A stretch of 64,000 bases of DNA from Desulfobulbus propionicus (GCA_002748735.1 PDTC01000019.1:1-64000), one strand, 5' to 3'. Positions 1 through 9,010 are shown, counted from the first letter of the stretch. Notes: generated by a model from the letters alone, not told the origin. Program-made: numbers and translations.

Positions 1-282
1 ACAGGCGGTGCCGAGACAGACCCGTATGGTGTAGATGCCGCGTGGCTGTAATGAAAAGAAATGATAAAAGGTGACAACCCCGTAAATGGTGGACATCGGA
101 ACGTGGAGCTGCTCACTGATTCTCTGCATCGCGGATTCAGGGACATAACCAAAAAGCTCCTGGGTTGTCTGCAGGGCGGGGATCAGCCCGCCCTCCTCGC
201 GCGACGTGGTTACCAGCATCCTCTCCAGGTCGGCAAGCAGATCTTTTTCCTGAACGGTTAGTGTTTCTCTGTTCAACACCAT
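1..282 (-). CDS. NuoE/HndA-like [2Fe-2S] ferredoxin subunit, 5' part
   Basis: Reading the minus strand from an ATG at 282 gives 94 codons that run off the left edge. The protein starts MVLNRETLTVQEKDLL and contains the family signature of the 24-kDa thioredoxin-like [2Fe-2S] subunit: a helical N-terminal part, then GVVTFYHFFSLQPRG and VCLGTAC, the first two of the four cluster cysteines. A GGAG lies 8 bases before the ATG. In the family this subunit passes electrons between NAD(P)H or a partner flavoprotein and the rest of NADH dehydrogenase I, HndABCD-type hydrogenase or NAD-linked formate dehydrogenase. Which complex it belongs to cannot be decided, because the following genes lie outside the window. 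It is probably the first gene of that operon. Confidence 0.85.
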   Translation of the reverse strand, partial: MVLNRETLTVQEKDLLADLERMLVTTSREEGGLIPALQTTQELFGYVPESAMQRISEQLHVPMSTIYGVVTFYHFFSLQPRGIYTIRVCLGTAC

Positions 283-960
283 TGATCTTTCTCCATCAGA
301 GATGAAACTAACTAAAAAAGAGAGGAAAAAAGTATGAAAAATTCACTCCTCTACTTGAGAGTTGGGCTGATTACTCAGCGCTTCAAAAAACAGGCATCTT
401 GTTACCGGATATTCATCTTCAGAAAGAGTTGTGGCCAGTTCATTTCTTCTCTCGGGGCAAGCGTAAGGATAACAGTGAGTTGAGCGGCTTAGCGGCAGGC
501 CGGCCGACGACGTCTGCCGAGGCTGACGGGAAGCGCCATGTGAGACACCCTTCACGGGAACTCCAATTCTGTTGGGAAATCGTTGCCGCTGCCACATAGA
601 GTAATTTTTGTTATTTTACCTCTCTCATACTGGCATCTTGAACTATTCGATTTTTCAATCCAGATCAAGGTTGACGAAAAAATTTCTGCCTGCATGGCAC
701 TGCTTTTTTACCAGCGTTGTCTCCTCTTGTCTTCCATAGGAGAAGGGTGGGGAGAAACAGTTTGTCAGGGTTCTCGTCAGGCTAAAAGAAAAAAATATAA
801 GATATTGAACGGTTACCCTTATTAGCGCATAAGGACTAAGACAACAAGAGTAACCTGCTCAAAAGAGAGTTACAAAAAAGGACTCAACGCTTCAGGAAAA
901 AGGAAATAGTCGCTGAAATCAACGATACCCATCCCTGATGGTGGAGAGCTGTTATTGGTT

Positions 961-987
961 GAACGAAGTGTTTACATGCCTTCGTTC
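961..987. repeat. Hairpin, 8-bp stem
   Basis: GAACGAAG (961-968) is complementary to CTTCGTTC (980-987) with an 11-base spacer. It abuts the palindromic repeat at 989-1015. There is no T-run on either side, so a simple intrinsic terminator is not supported. Confidence 0.5.
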
Positions 988-988
988 T

Positions 989-1015
989 ACTCCGGCGCGC
1001 TACGCACGCCGGAGT
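989..1015. repeat. Dispersed palindromic repeat, copy 1
   Basis: ACTCCGGCG and CGCCGGAGT form a perfect 9-bp stem around the 9-base loop CGCTACGCA. Copies 2 (5971-6011) and 3 (57549-57573, inverted) keep the stem-proximal GGCG/CGCC and a 9-base loop of consensus CGCTRCGYW, while outer stem bases change in pairs. The pattern suggests a small repeat family selected for structure, REP-like or a protein-binding hairpin. Confidence 0.6.
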
Positions 1016-1146
1016 CGGAAGAGCAAATTGTGCTTTGCAGTTGCTGAGGTATGGTGAGAAAGAGGGGGTAACCCTCTTGTTGAGCGATGACTCATACCAG
1101 ACTGACGCTGGGGAAAACAAAAAGGAAAGTAGTTACGAAAAGGGAA

Positions 1147-2187
1147 TTACTTCATATAGCGAGTTGCCAAGCGCATAAGCGTATTAGTGGTAAACTCCTG
1201 ACCTTCACGCATCGGCAGACTCTTCATGCTCACCTCTGCCCTGGCAGCCTCTTTGTGCCCCCCTGCAGGACCAAATTGACCAAAGGTCCGCTGTGCGAGC
1301 TGACCAGCGTTTTTACGATAGCCGTCACAGCGAAAGATGACCACTAGCTTCTCGTTATAGACACCAGAGACAAGAACCCAGTCGAACTGGTCGACATGAT
1401 TAAAAAAATCAGCAATGATCACGAGAATATCCGGGGTGCCTACCTTACCCAGATGCACATAAGCACGCCTTTTGCTCGCCTTCACCTCATTCAGCGCAAT
1501 TTTAAAATACTTAAGCTCGGAACGGCGTAACTCTGTCAACTCGAACTTGCGCACCAGATTAAGATTGGCAATATTAAAAAGATATCGGAAGCTTATACCA
1601 TCTGCCACCTGCATGTTTTTTTTCTGGAAATTCTGGGTATCAACCTTGATCCCATAAAAAAGCGCGGTAGCAAGCGCCACCGATGGCTTAATATTGGCCG
1701 CCCGCAGATATTCGACCATCATGGAGGCCACGGCTCCATATTCTGGGCGGATATCGATGAAACCAGCATCCCAGCCCTCACTGACCGGATGATGGTCGAT
1801 GACGACATCAAACTGTATCTTGGAGAAAACGGCCAGGTGGGTAGGTTGCGAGTCAATCATAACTTTCTTGTTAAAATCAGACTGTTGCACAGTATGCAGC
1901 CTTTCCATCTGCACCTTAAGTCGATCAATCATCGTCAGATTATTCAACCGCCTGATCTCATTAGGATAAGCAATCACAACCTTCTGCACCCGATAGCTCA
2001 GCAGGCGCTTCATGGCCATGGCCGAGGCAATGGCATCAGGGTCAGCATTGATCACCAGAAGGACCCGGTCTTCACGATCAAACTTGTCCCACAACCCATT
2101 AAGACGGGTTAGTGCGGAATTCTTACTGGCACTGCGGGTGACGCAGTCATCTATCTTTTCCAGTCTCTTTGGCAGGCTTTTTTTCAT
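1147..2187 (-). CDS. DHH-family phosphoesterase
   Basis: A 346-residue protein of the DHH/DHHA1 superfamily, which hydrolyses short oligonucleotides (nanoRNase), pAp or cyclic dinucleotide products with Mn ions. The N-terminal metal motif reads NADPDAIASA (about residues 47-56), the DHH motif is VVIDHHPV (about 129-136), and the C-terminal DHHA1 substrate-binding motif is GGHKEAA. The first motif has Asn where many members have His, a common variant in this subgroup. The ATG at 2187 (MKKSLPKR) is preferred to a TTG at 2208; the Shine-Dalgarno is weak in either case. The gene stands alone between two non-coding stretches. A nanoRNase/pAp phosphatase-like role is likely, but the substrate is not determined by sequence. 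Confidence 0.85.
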   Translation of the reverse strand: MKKSLPKRLEKIDDCVTRSASKNSALTRLNGLWDKFDREDRVLLVINADPDAIASAMAMKRLLSYRVQKVVIAYPNEIRRLNNLTMIDRLKVQMERLHTVQQSDFNKKVMIDSQPTHLAVFSKIQFDVVIDHHPVSEGWDAGFIDIRPEYGAVASMMVEYLRAANIKPSVALATALFYGIKVDTQNFQKKNMQVADGISFRYLFNIANLNLVRKFELTELRRSELKYFKIALNEVKASKRRAYVHLGKVGTPDILVIIADFFNHVDQFDWVLVSGVYNEKLVVIFRCDGYRKNAGQLAQRTFGQFGPAGGHKEAARAEVSMKSLPMREGQEFTTNTLMRLATRYMK

Positions 2188-2208
2188 CTCAAAAAAAAAC
2201 CACCGCAA

Positions 2209-2608
2209 CCGAGCGACACCAAACGGTTACAGTGGTAATACCTCTTTTTCAGCCTTGAATGGAGGTCTGCCCTTTCATGAACTGCGTCTGAGAGGACGCC
2301 ATCGTGCTGTTTTCAGATAATAGATTCATTGCTTCACTCTCCTCGGCCATCCGTTACAGGTGATCGCTGATAACGACTAACCCAAGGTTACCTCGACTAT
2401 ACTCTTGGGTTTCGAAAAATGCAACCCTGGACAAAACACCCTTCTCCGCTGGGTTTGCGTAATGGTTGTCACTCCCTGATGGAGGCCTAGGCAAGACTCG
2501 GCGGATATGGTAGTATCGTCGCCGCTGACTACGCACAAAGACCATGTGCCCCAGACCGGTCAACCATCCATAACACATTGACTGCACACCAATCCACTAT
2601 CACCTCCC
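2209..2608. other. Intergenic leader upstream of lptG with competing hairpins
   Basis: Four hundred bases without a supportable gene. AACCCAAG (2379-2386) pairs with CTTGGGTT (2404-2411), and CCGCTGGGT (2446-2454) can pair with ACTCGGCGG (2496-2504) with two G-U pairs. The segment GGGTTTGC (2451-2458) could alternatively pair with GCAACCC (2421-2427) with one bulge, which is mutually exclusive with the second stem. This may be a structured 5' leader for lptG, but no known riboswitch class was recognised. Confidence 0.3.
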
Positions 2609-3688
2609 GTGAAATTACTGTATAAATACATCCTCACCCAGTTTTTCAAGCATCTGCTGACCATCACCAGCAGTTTCATTGCCATCTATCTGCTCATCGA
2701 TTTTTTCGAAAAAATTGATAACTTCATGGACAGAGGCAAATCCATGCAGCTGGTGATGGAGTTTTTTCTGCTGAACATTCCCTTCATTATCGATCAGATG
2801 GGCCCGGTGTGCATCCTGCTTACAGGCGTGGTAACCCTGGGACTGCTCAACCACAGCAACGAACTGATCGCACTCAAGGCTGGCGGCATTCCTTTGCGCA
2901 CCATCACCGCTCCCATTATTCTTGCCGCTATGGGCGTCACCCTACTGCTGCTCACCTTGAACCAGATGGTACTGCCCAAAACCGTGGCGAGGACCAACGA
3001 GATCTGGAACAGAGAAATAAAAAAACAAGTACCATTAGGTATTTACCGTAACGGTCGCTACTATTACCGGAGCAAGGAGGGTTTTTACTCCTTTGCCCGA
3101 CCTGATCCGAAAAAAGACAACTTCCACTTTTTCTCCTATACGACATGGAACGACCAGTACAAAATTGACACATTGGTTGCCGCTGTCGGTGCCGTATGGG
3201 ACGGCACCTGGCGTCTTGCCGACGGTCTCATACAGACTTCCGGGGCGAACAACAACTACACCACCGAGGTCTTTGACCGTAAAGCCTTCAACTTTTCGGA
3301 ACGTCCCGAAGACTTTTTCGTTCCCGAAGACTACACCAAGGAGCTCTCTCTGGTGGGACTATACATGGATGCCCAGCGCAAAGACTCACCGGATGAGCGC
3401 AACAAGGTTCTCGCCGAATTCTGGGGACGCCTCAGCTACATCTTTCTCGGCCTGCCGCTGCTCCTGCTCGGCCTGCCGCTGCTGCTCATGGTTTACAGAA
3501 AATGGGGACGTGATCTGTCAGTGGCCATCCCGGTGAGTTGCGGTATGGCCTTTGCCTGCTGGGGCGTCTGGGGCACGTTGCAGTCGCTGGCCAGAGCCGG
3601 CTACCTTAACCCGCTGATTGCCGCCATCACCGTACACCTCCTTATGGGCACCGCCGGTATGTATCTGCTGCTTCGGGAAGACCTGTAA
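2609..3688 (+). CDS. lptG: LptG/LptF-type lipopolysaccharide export permease
   Basis: A 359-residue YjgP/YjgQ-family inner-membrane protein. The family forms the LptB2FG ABC transporter that extracts lipopolysaccharide from the inner membrane and hands it to LptC/LptA. Three N-terminal membrane helices (about residues 10-32, 58-80, 100-120) are followed by a periplasmic beta-jellyroll region (about 125-270) and three C-terminal helices with the Leu-rich segment FLGLPLLLLGLPLLLMV. The start is GTG at 2609 (MKLLYKYILTQF), the usual LptG N-terminus, although no strong Shine-Dalgarno is visible. Its TAA overlaps the ATG of the next gene (TAATG), so it is translationally coupled to two genes of the 2-hydroxyacyl-CoA dehydratase/activator type. 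LptG is favoured over LptF from the N-terminus, without certainty. Confidence 0.88.
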   Translation: MKLLYKYILTQFFKHLLTITSSFIAIYLLIDFFEKIDNFMDRGKSMQLVMEFFLLNIPFIIDQMGPVCILLTGVVTLGLLNHSNELIALKAGGIPLRTITAPIILAAMGVTLLLLTLNQMVLPKTVARTNEIWNREIKKQVPLGIYRNGRYYYRSKEGFYSFARPDPKKDNFHFFSYTTWNDQYKIDTLVAAVGAVWDGTWRLADGLIQTSGANNNYTTEVFDRKAFNFSERPEDFFVPEDYTKELSLVGLYMDAQRKDSPDERNKVLAEFWGRLSYIFLGLPLLLLGLPLLLMVYRKWGRDLSVAIPVSCGMAFACWGVWGTLQSLARAGYLNPLIAAITVHLLMGTAGMYLLLREDL

Positions 3689-4428
3689 TGGCCCAGCGTA
3701 CTGGCATTGTCGGGGTGCCGCCACTCGACGTCATCCGTGAGCTGAACAGGGAGGGCGATCAGATCATCGATCTGGACGAGCCTCAGGTTCACCGGCCCAT
3801 GGACCTGAGTGCTCCCTATATCCCCAGGGTCTACTGCGCCATCCTCCGAACAGTGGTGCTAAACGCCATGCATCTGCAGCTGGATCGCATTTTCATTGAT
3901 GTGGGTCCAGGAAAATGTGACTGTGCCCTGCACGTCTCCGAGATCCTCAGCCACCTTCTTCCCTGCCCGGTGATTCGTACCCACAATCAGGATACACAGG
4001 CCTTTGGCACGCCGCTGTGCACAAGCGGCCTCCCCCTCATCGAGAAGGTCACCAGGATTACCCGGGGCGTTCAGACAGCCGTTCCCGGGGAAAAGCCGCC
4101 CCACTGTCCACCGGTCTGTGGTTTCTGGGGGGTCCCGCCCCGAGACTTTTCCATCCTTGAGCTCTTCCCGGACGCCACCCATATCTACGGCTGGACCCGC
4201 TGTATGGAAAACAAGACTCCGGCAGACCTAGAGCTGGAAAAGGTGATGAACCCGGCGGTGCCAACGGTCTTCTTCGCCCAGAGCTTCTGTGCCAAATCAG
4301 CGCTGGCAAAACATCTGGCCGGACTCCACCCGCGAGCGTTGTACGTCGATGTTGACGTTACCGCCGGTAACTCAGCCAAGGCAAAAATCGAGGCCTTCAT
4401 CCAACTGGCCGGGCTCAGGGAGGGATAA
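3688..4428 (+). CDS. Putative small 2-hydroxyacyl-CoA dehydratase-like protein, partner of an activator ATPase
   Basis: A 246-residue cytosolic protein, coupled by a 1-base overlap to lptG and followed directly (TAAATG) by an activator-like ATPase gene. It is cysteine-rich, with segments such as FIDVGPGKCDCALHVSEIL and CPVIRTH that resemble the HgdB/BcrC-type reductase fold, in which a Cys ligates a 4Fe-4S cluster, and later CPPVCGFWGVPPRDF and GWTRC. It is much shorter than HgdB-type subunits (about 370-430 residues). The assignment rests on this distant resemblance and on pairing with the ATPase. An ATP-driven low-potential electron transfer role is an inference; the substrate is unknown. 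Confidence 0.5.
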   Translation: MAQRTGIVGVPPLDVIRELNREGDQIIDLDEPQVHRPMDLSAPYIPRVYCAILRTVVLNAMHLQLDRIFIDVGPGKCDCALHVSEILSHLLPCPVIRTHNQDTQAFGTPLCTSGLPLIEKVTRITRGVQTAVPGEKPPHCPPVCGFWGVPPRDFSILELFPDATHIYGWTRCMENKTPADLELEKVMNPAVPTVFFAQSFCAKSALAKHLAGLHPRALYVDVDVTAGNSAKAKIEAFIQLAGLREG

Positions 4429-5088
4429 ATGCTGCTGGCAGACTTTGGTACCTCTTACTGCAAGCTGCTGGAGACTGACAAGGCTGACGGCCCAGTGATC
4501 GTGCCGACCCGAGAACTGCAGCGAGGCTTTCAGGCAGATCTCGCCACCGGACACAATGCCGGACGACGAAGCAGGCAGAGCATTAATGAACTCACGGCAC
4601 TGGCCAGGGGGGGAGCACGGCTGCTCGATACCAGCACCTCGGTACTGCTGGATTGCGGCAGTCGCGACATCAAGTTTGTCCGCTTTGCAAATGGCCAGGT
4701 AGCAGACATGGGCTGGAACGATGAATGCGGAGCTTCCATGGGCTTTACCATCGAACTGCTCGCCCGTTACTATCAGCTGGACTTCGCCACCTTGCCGGTT
4801 CCCAAAACCGGTTTTTCCATCACCTGCGGAGTACTGGGGATGAGCCACATCTTTGACGCCGTGGTCTCCGGGAGCTCAGAAAAAGACGCTGTTGCCAAGT
4901 TCATCCGAGGTATCGCCCATAACGCCTACCGTTTTGCCGGATCTCCCACGCACCTGTTCCTCTCAGGTGGCCTCTGCGACAACCCCCTGTTTGTGGCGAG
5001 TTTTCCCTGCGAGGTGACAACGCTGGGCAGATTTGTCCTGCTGGAAGGACTACAGGCGACCGTTGAGGCGGCTGGCCCTCTTTCCTGA
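4429..5088 (+). CDS. Activator-type ASKHA ATPase (BadF/BadG/HgdC-like)
   Basis: A 219-residue protein of the BadF/BadG/BcrA/BcrD family. In that family a homodimer with one bridging 4Fe-4S cluster uses ATP hydrolysis to drive electrons into a dehydratase or reductase. The phosphate-1 loop is ADFGTSYCKLL (residues 4-14), phosphate-2 is LLDCGSRDIKFV (about 73-84), and the cluster cysteine lies in WNDECGASMG, matching the family NDKCAAGTG. FLSGGLCDNP is the adenosine-loop glycine motif. It is somewhat shorter than the usual 255-270 residues. It directly follows the preceding gene with no gap, so the two are likely co-produced. Coupling of such a pair to lptG is unusual and suggests an envelope-lipid or cell-surface link, but that is inference. 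Confidence 0.75.
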   Translation: MLLADFGTSYCKLLETDKADGPVIVPTRELQRGFQADLATGHNAGRRSRQSINELTALARGGARLLDTSTSVLLDCGSRDIKFVRFANGQVADMGWNDECGASMGFTIELLARYYQLDFATLPVPKTGFSITCGVLGMSHIFDAVVSGSSEKDAVAKFIRGIAHNAYRFAGSPTHLFLSGGLCDNPLFVASFPCEVTTLGRFVLLEGLQATVEAAGPLS

Positions 5089-5436
5089 GTGCCGACAGCA
5101 ACAGCTCGGAAAGAGTATCTGTCTCTCTGCGGCCGGGTCATTGCCCCTCGGCTGCTGGTTTCCGCCGCCGCTTTTAACCGCAAACGCAGAGCTCTCCCTG
5201 CGTATCAATGATACCTGAGGATTACTTTAAACAAGTAATAAATATTTACCCTTTATAAATAAAAATAATCTTGATTATACTCAAGCAGTATATAGTAATA
5301 ACGAGCACCTAAGCAGATACCCATCCTTTATCGCGTATTACTTCTTGTTTTCAAGAATATTTTTATAAAAACCTGTTATATTTTTATAAATAACAACAAC
5401 CATATAGGCAGGCAAACTGCCAAACGCTGGCCTAGC
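5089..5436. other. AT-rich intergenic stretch
   Basis: About 350 bases between convergent genes. From about 5220 onward it is clearly richer in A and T than its surroundings. No gene, strong terminator or repeat was recognised. Confidence 0.4.
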
Positions 5437-5943
5437 TTATCTATGAGGAACATATACATAATCATAGAATGAAACTTTAATAGCTCTTTTTGCAAACTTT
5501 GATCTTGCAAAAGATCTTAGACTTTCTACTATCATGCCAATATCTTTAATATCTTTTTCTGTTGTTAAAAATATATTGGTATTTGATTCCTTCTCCACTT
5601 CAACGAATACCGCCTCAAATTCTGCTTTAGATATCTTAATAAACAAGTACAAGTAATCCTTGCCTGGATATCTAAAGTCCATATTTTTAGCATGCCCCCG
5701 CAACGGCTGAATCTCCCAAGAATCGCTTGACGATAAGAGTTCCATACCTTTAGAGTTAAGAAATATGGCAAGCTCAAAAGACAGAGCATCGACATCCTTA
5801 TCGGTTAACAACAGGTTTTCTTTAGAACCGTCAGCAGAATAACCGACTTCAAGTTTTTGGATATCTCTATTGACAAGCAGGTGACCGGGAGGGATACACC
5901 CCTGAAGAGCAAAAAACACCAACAGCAATAGGTACTTAGACAT
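5437..5943 (-). CDS. Small predicted lipoprotein of unknown function
   Basis: A 168-residue protein with a lipoprotein signal: hydrophobic stretch LLLLVFFAL and lipobox LQGC, so Cys16 would be the lipidated residue and the mature protein is exported. A GGAG lies 7 bases before the ATG. The remainder is a mixed alpha/beta sequence without a family I recognise. The gene is visibly richer in A and T than its neighbours, which suggests recent acquisition or fast evolution. It lies between an AT-rich gap and the palindromic repeat at 5971-6011. A function is not proposed. Confidence 0.7.
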   Translation of the reverse strand: MSKYLLLLVFFALQGCIPPGHLLVNRDIQKLEVGYSADGSKENLLLTDKDVDALSFELAIFLNSKGMELLSSSDSWEIQPLRGHAKNMDFRYPGKDYLYLFIKISKAEFEAVFVEVEKESNTNIFLTTEKDIKDIGMIVESLRSFARSKFAKRAIKVSFYDYVYVPHR

Positions 5944-5970
5944 TAAATTCTCCTACCGCTACGCCAATAA

Positions 5971-6011
5971 ACGCACAGTTCTGGCGCGCTGCGCACGCCA
6001 GAACTGTGCGT
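5971..6011. repeat. Dispersed palindromic repeat, copy 2
   Basis: A perfect 16-bp stem, ACGCACAGTTCTGGCG with CGCCAGAACTGTGCGT, closes the 9-base loop CGCTGCGCA. It lies between the fkpA-like 3' end and the lipoprotein gene. It may act as a terminator-like or mRNA-stabilising hairpin for the fkpA-like transcript, though no T-run follows. It shares its loop and inner stem with the copies at 989-1015 and 57549-57573. Confidence 0.65.
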
Positions 6012-6068
6012 TGCACTTCGCCCTCGCTTGACGAGTTCGATGTGCGCTAACTCGCGTACCGAAACCAA

Positions 6069-6809
6069 TCATTTCTTGGCGGTGGGTTCCTCCTGTTTTT
6101 CGGTCTCGGCGGCCTCAGGGGTAACAATATCAAGGAGTTCCACCTCAAAGATCAAGGTGGAGGCAGGACCAATATGCGGTGGAGCTCCACGGTCACCGTA
6201 GGCCAGCTCGGCCGGGATATAAAACTCATAGGTCGAGCCCACCTTCATCAGGGGTAATGCCTCCTGCCAACCCGGGATCACCTGGTTCACCGGAAACTCA
6301 ATCGGTTCTCCCCGCTTGTAACTGCTGTCAAACTCGGTGCCATCCAGCAGCGTTCCACGGTAGTGGACCTTCACCGTATCTGTGGCCACTGGCCGGGCAC
6401 CATCCCCCTCCTTGATGACCTTGTACTGCAGGCCACTCTCGGTCACGACAACACCTTCCTTCTCCTTGTTTTCAGCGAGAAACTTCTTGCCGGCCGCCTG
6501 GTTTTCCTGAAGGGCCTTCACCGTTGCCTCAACCTGGCGCTTTTGCTGGCGCTCGGCAAAGGCCTGCTTCACCGCAGAGACCTCCTCAGGGGACAGCAAC
6601 AGCTCCTTCTCTGCATAGGCATCTGTAATACCTTTGATCAGGGCATCGATATGCACAGGTTCACCAACCCCCTTGAGATACGTTCCCAGATCGATTCCCA
6701 TGGCATACCCAAGCTTCTCGTCATCACCGGCAAGGGAGGTCATCTCCTTGGCACCGGCTGTCCCGGCGATGAAAACTGAGGTCAGCAATACAGCAACAAT
6801 TCTTTTCAT
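6069..6809 (-). CDS. Periplasmic FKBP-type peptidyl-prolyl isomerase (FkpA/Mip-like)
   Basis: A 246-residue protein with a Sec signal peptide (MKRIVAVLLTSVFIAGTAGA, residues 1-20). A helical Mip/FkpA-type dimerisation region follows (about 25-115), then an FKBP catalytic domain (about 125-232) with typical stretches VHYRGTLLDGTEFDSSY, VIPGWQEALPLM and AYGDRGAPPHIGP. The family speeds cis-trans isomerisation of Xaa-Pro bonds and acts as a chaperone for outer-membrane and periplasmic proteins. A GGAG lies 8 bases upstream of the ATG. The C-terminus carries a short charged tail after VELLDI. It is monocistronic as far as can be seen. Function is assigned with high confidence, the exact subfamily less so. 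Confidence 0.92.
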   Translation of the reverse strand: MKRIVAVLLTSVFIAGTAGAKEMTSLAGDDEKLGYAMGIDLGTYLKGVGEPVHIDALIKGITDAYAEKELLLSPEEVSAVKQAFAERQQKRQVEATVKALQENQAAGKKFLAENKEKEGVVVTESGLQYKVIKEGDGARPVATDTVKVHYRGTLLDGTEFDSSYKRGEPIEFPVNQVIPGWQEALPLMKVGSTYEFYIPAELAYGDRGAPPHIGPASTLIFEVELLDIVTPEAAETEKQEEPTAKK

Positions 6810-6980
6810 ATAAGTTCTCCTTGAAGTAAAAAAATATCCGACAATTGGTCAGGCAACAGCCTGCTCGTTATCACTGCAGCTATCTTAGCATATACAGGAA
6901 ACAGGAAAAATCGGCAAACACACCCATAAGATACTCGACGAATACCTCGAACCCTTTTTTTGCCCCGGCAGGCTCCCCCC

Positions 6981-8279
6981 CTAAAACTGGCGTTTATCGA
7001 TCACTCGCTGTGCCTTGCCCAAGGAACGATCGAGGGACTTCTCCTCGACCAGTTTGACAGCAACGGCAATGCCCAGCTCCGAGGCTAGTCGCGTCTTGAT
7101 ATGTTCGACCATACCCCGCTGTTTTTTCATCGCATCAAAAAAGATGGACTCCATCACCTCGACCATGACCGTAACCTTATCTGCATGCTTCTCCCGCTCA
7201 ATCACAATCTGATAATGGGGCTCTGTTCCCTCGATCTCAAAGAGTACCTGCTCGATCTGCAGCGGAAAGACATTGACACCTTTAATAATCAGCATATCGT
7301 CGCTACGCCCCATCATCCGCTGCATCCGCCTCTGTGTCCGCCCACAGGGGCAAGGCTCGGGCAGTAGCCGGGTCAGATCCCGGGTTCGGTAACGGATCAG
7401 AGGAAAGGCCTCCCTGGTCAGGGTGGTGATGACCAGCTCGCCCATCTCTCCCGGTGCCACAGGCTCGAGACTGTCTGGATCGATAACCTCAACGAGAAAA
7501 TGATCTTCATTGATGTGCAGGCCGTTACATTCCTGACATTCACCGGCCACCCCCGGCCCCATCACCTCGGACAGGCCATAATTATCAGTGGCGATAATGC
7601 CAAGTTGTTCGCTGATCTCCCGACGCATGGACTCAGACCAGGGTTCAGCACCGAAAAGACCGTAGCGCAGAGACAGGCCGTTGGGATTGATCCCCATCTC
7701 CATCATGGTGTCGGCAATCACCAGGGCATAGGAGGGGGTAGAGACCAGGGCCGTTGTCTTGAAGTCCTGCATGATCTGGATCTGCCGTTTGGTATTCCCG
7801 GCCGAGACAGGGATAACCGAAGCGCCGAGGTGCTCTGATCCATAGTGCAGGCCAAAACCACCGGTAAACAACCCATAGCCAAAGGCAATCTGAATAACAT
7901 CGTTGGAGGTGACACCCGCACTTACCAGTATCCGGGCCACCAGGCTGGCCCAGGTGCGAATATCCTGTTGCGTATAGCCAACCACCGTGGCATTACCAGT
8001 GGTTCCCGAAGAAGAGTGGAGCCGCACGACGTCACGTAGCGGCACCGCAAAAAGGCCATAGGGGTAGTTGTCGCGCAGGTCCTGCTTGACAGTAAAGGGT
8101 AACCGCCTGAGATCACTTAGCGAACGAATCTGCTCACCATTGACCTTGTTCTCAGCGAATCTCTTGCGATAGAAAGGTACATGGGTTTCCATCCGGTACA
8201 GGGTGGCCTGCAGCCGCTCCAGTTGCAGCTGTTCGAGCTCTTCCCTGTCCATGCATTCATATTCCGGTTCCCAATACAT
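6981..8279 (-). CDS. paaK: Phenylacetate--CoA ligase
   Basis: A 432-residue adenylate-forming enzyme that activates aryl acids such as phenylacetate to CoA thioesters with ATP in the cytosol. The P-loop-like motif [16 protein letters not shown] (about residues 88-103), the [11 protein letters not shown] segment, [10 protein letters not shown] and the C-terminal hinge [16 protein letters not shown] are all present. An ATG at 8279 with AGGAG 9 bases upstream is chosen; an in-frame extension to 8456 gives an N-terminus unlike the family. It is the last gene of the iorA-iorB-paaK-ACT-paaK run and a clear paralogue of the ligase at 9011-10318. In anaerobes this layout fits arylpyruvate oxidation to aryl-CoA plus ATP-yielding CoA ligase reactions. 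The two paralogues probably differ in acid preference. Confidence 0.93.
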   Translation of the reverse strand: MYWEPEYECMDREELEQLQLERLQATLYRMETHVPFYRKRFAENKVNGEQIRSLSDLRRLPFTVKQDLRDNYPYGLFAVPLRDVVRLHSSSGTTGNATVVGYTQQDIRTWASLVARILVSAGVTSNDVIQIAFGYGLFTGGFGLHYGSEHLGASVIPVSAGNTKRQIQIMQDFKTTALVSTPSYALVIADTMMEMGINPNGLSLRYGLFGAEPWSESMRREISEQLGIIATDNYGLSEVMGPGVAGECQECNGLHINEDHFLVEVIDPDSLEPVAPGEMGELVITTLTREAFPLIRYRTRDLTRLLPEPCPCGRTQRRMQRMMGRSDDMLIIKGVNVFPLQIEQVLFEIEGTEPHYQIVIEREKHADKVTVMVEVMESIFFDAMKKQRGMVEHIKTRLASELGIAVAVKLVEEKSLDRSLGKAQRVIDKRQF

Positions 8280-8530
8280 TCTATGCTTCTCCTGCTGTTG
8301 CTCTCGGTCAGATTTCCCGGGCCTGAAGACCTCAACCGCCCGGTTTGCTGCCGTTTTTTCAGTACGATCGAGATGATCGTGCCCTGGCACCGGCCATAAC
8401 TCCAGGATGGAAGGGGTGATCTCCAGGATATACCCGAAAGGCACCGGTAAGGGCACAGGTCAACACCCCTGACAGCCCGGTAAAAGGCGGTCGTTCTTCC
8501 GACAAGCAGCGCGGCGCCAAACCCGGCCAG

Positions 8531-8962
8531 CTATAGCGCGCAGACCTGCTCACCCGTGAGCAGGGTAAACTTCTCCCGGTTCAGGGTGGTGATAGCCCTG
8601 TCCATGTCATCGAAGCGAAAGATAAGCACCGCATCTGCGCCACTTCTGTTGACAAATGCGTACATATATTCGACGTTAATCTGATCGACCTCGATCACCT
8701 TGAGAACACGATTCAGCCCGCCGACACTATCCGACACCTCCACTGCCACCACGTTGGTCTTGCTTACGGTAAAGCCGGCAGACCGCAGGACCTTTTCGGC
8801 CAGATCGACCTTGTCGACAATGAGCCTGAGGATACCGAAATCAGCGGTATCGGCGACACTGAGCGCTCGGATATTGACATCGTTGGCAGCCAGCACCCCG
8901 GTTATCTCAGCGAGGCGGCCCGCCGTGTTTTCGAGAAAAACCGCTATCTGTTCAACTCGCAC
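8531..8962 (-). CDS. Tandem ACT-domain regulatory protein
   Basis: A 143-residue protein made of two ACT domains: VEQIAVFLENTAGRLAEITG (residues 3-22) opens the first and the second begins near residue 72 (VEVSDSVGGLNRVLKVIE). ACT domains bind amino acids and regulate metabolic enzymes. The start is GTG at 8962, supported by GGAGG six bases upstream. It sits between the two phenylacetate-CoA ligase genes, the common place for this protein in anaerobes, which suggests that it senses an aromatic or branched-chain amino acid and tunes the ligases or the indolepyruvate oxidoreductase. The ligand is an inference from context. Confidence 0.88.
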   Translation of the reverse strand: MRVEQIAVFLENTAGRLAEITGVLAANDVNIRALSVADTADFGILRLIVDKVDLAEKVLRSAGFTVSKTNVVAVEVSDSVGGLNRVLKVIEVDQINVEYMYAFVNRSGADAVLIFRFDDMDRAITTLNREKFTLLTGEQVCAL

Positions 8963-9010
8963 TGTTTACCTCCCTGCTGGTAGTTATCATCAACCCGGTT
9001 CATAAAGGGC

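Larger units (their letters stand above)
283..1146. other. Gene-poor stretch with two hairpins
   Basis: About 860 bases separate the divergent-looking NuoE-like gene and the 3' end of the DHH gene. Short open frames exist on both strands, but none has a ribosome-binding site plus a family-like protein, so no gene is called. The stretch holds two neighbouring hairpins at 961-987 and 989-1015 (listed separately). Confidence 0.5.

Noticed and set aside
2446-2510. Possible cobalamin riboswitch in the lptG leader
   Set aside because: The GAGGCCTAGGCAAGACTC segment only loosely resembles a B12 box, and no B12-type gene follows.
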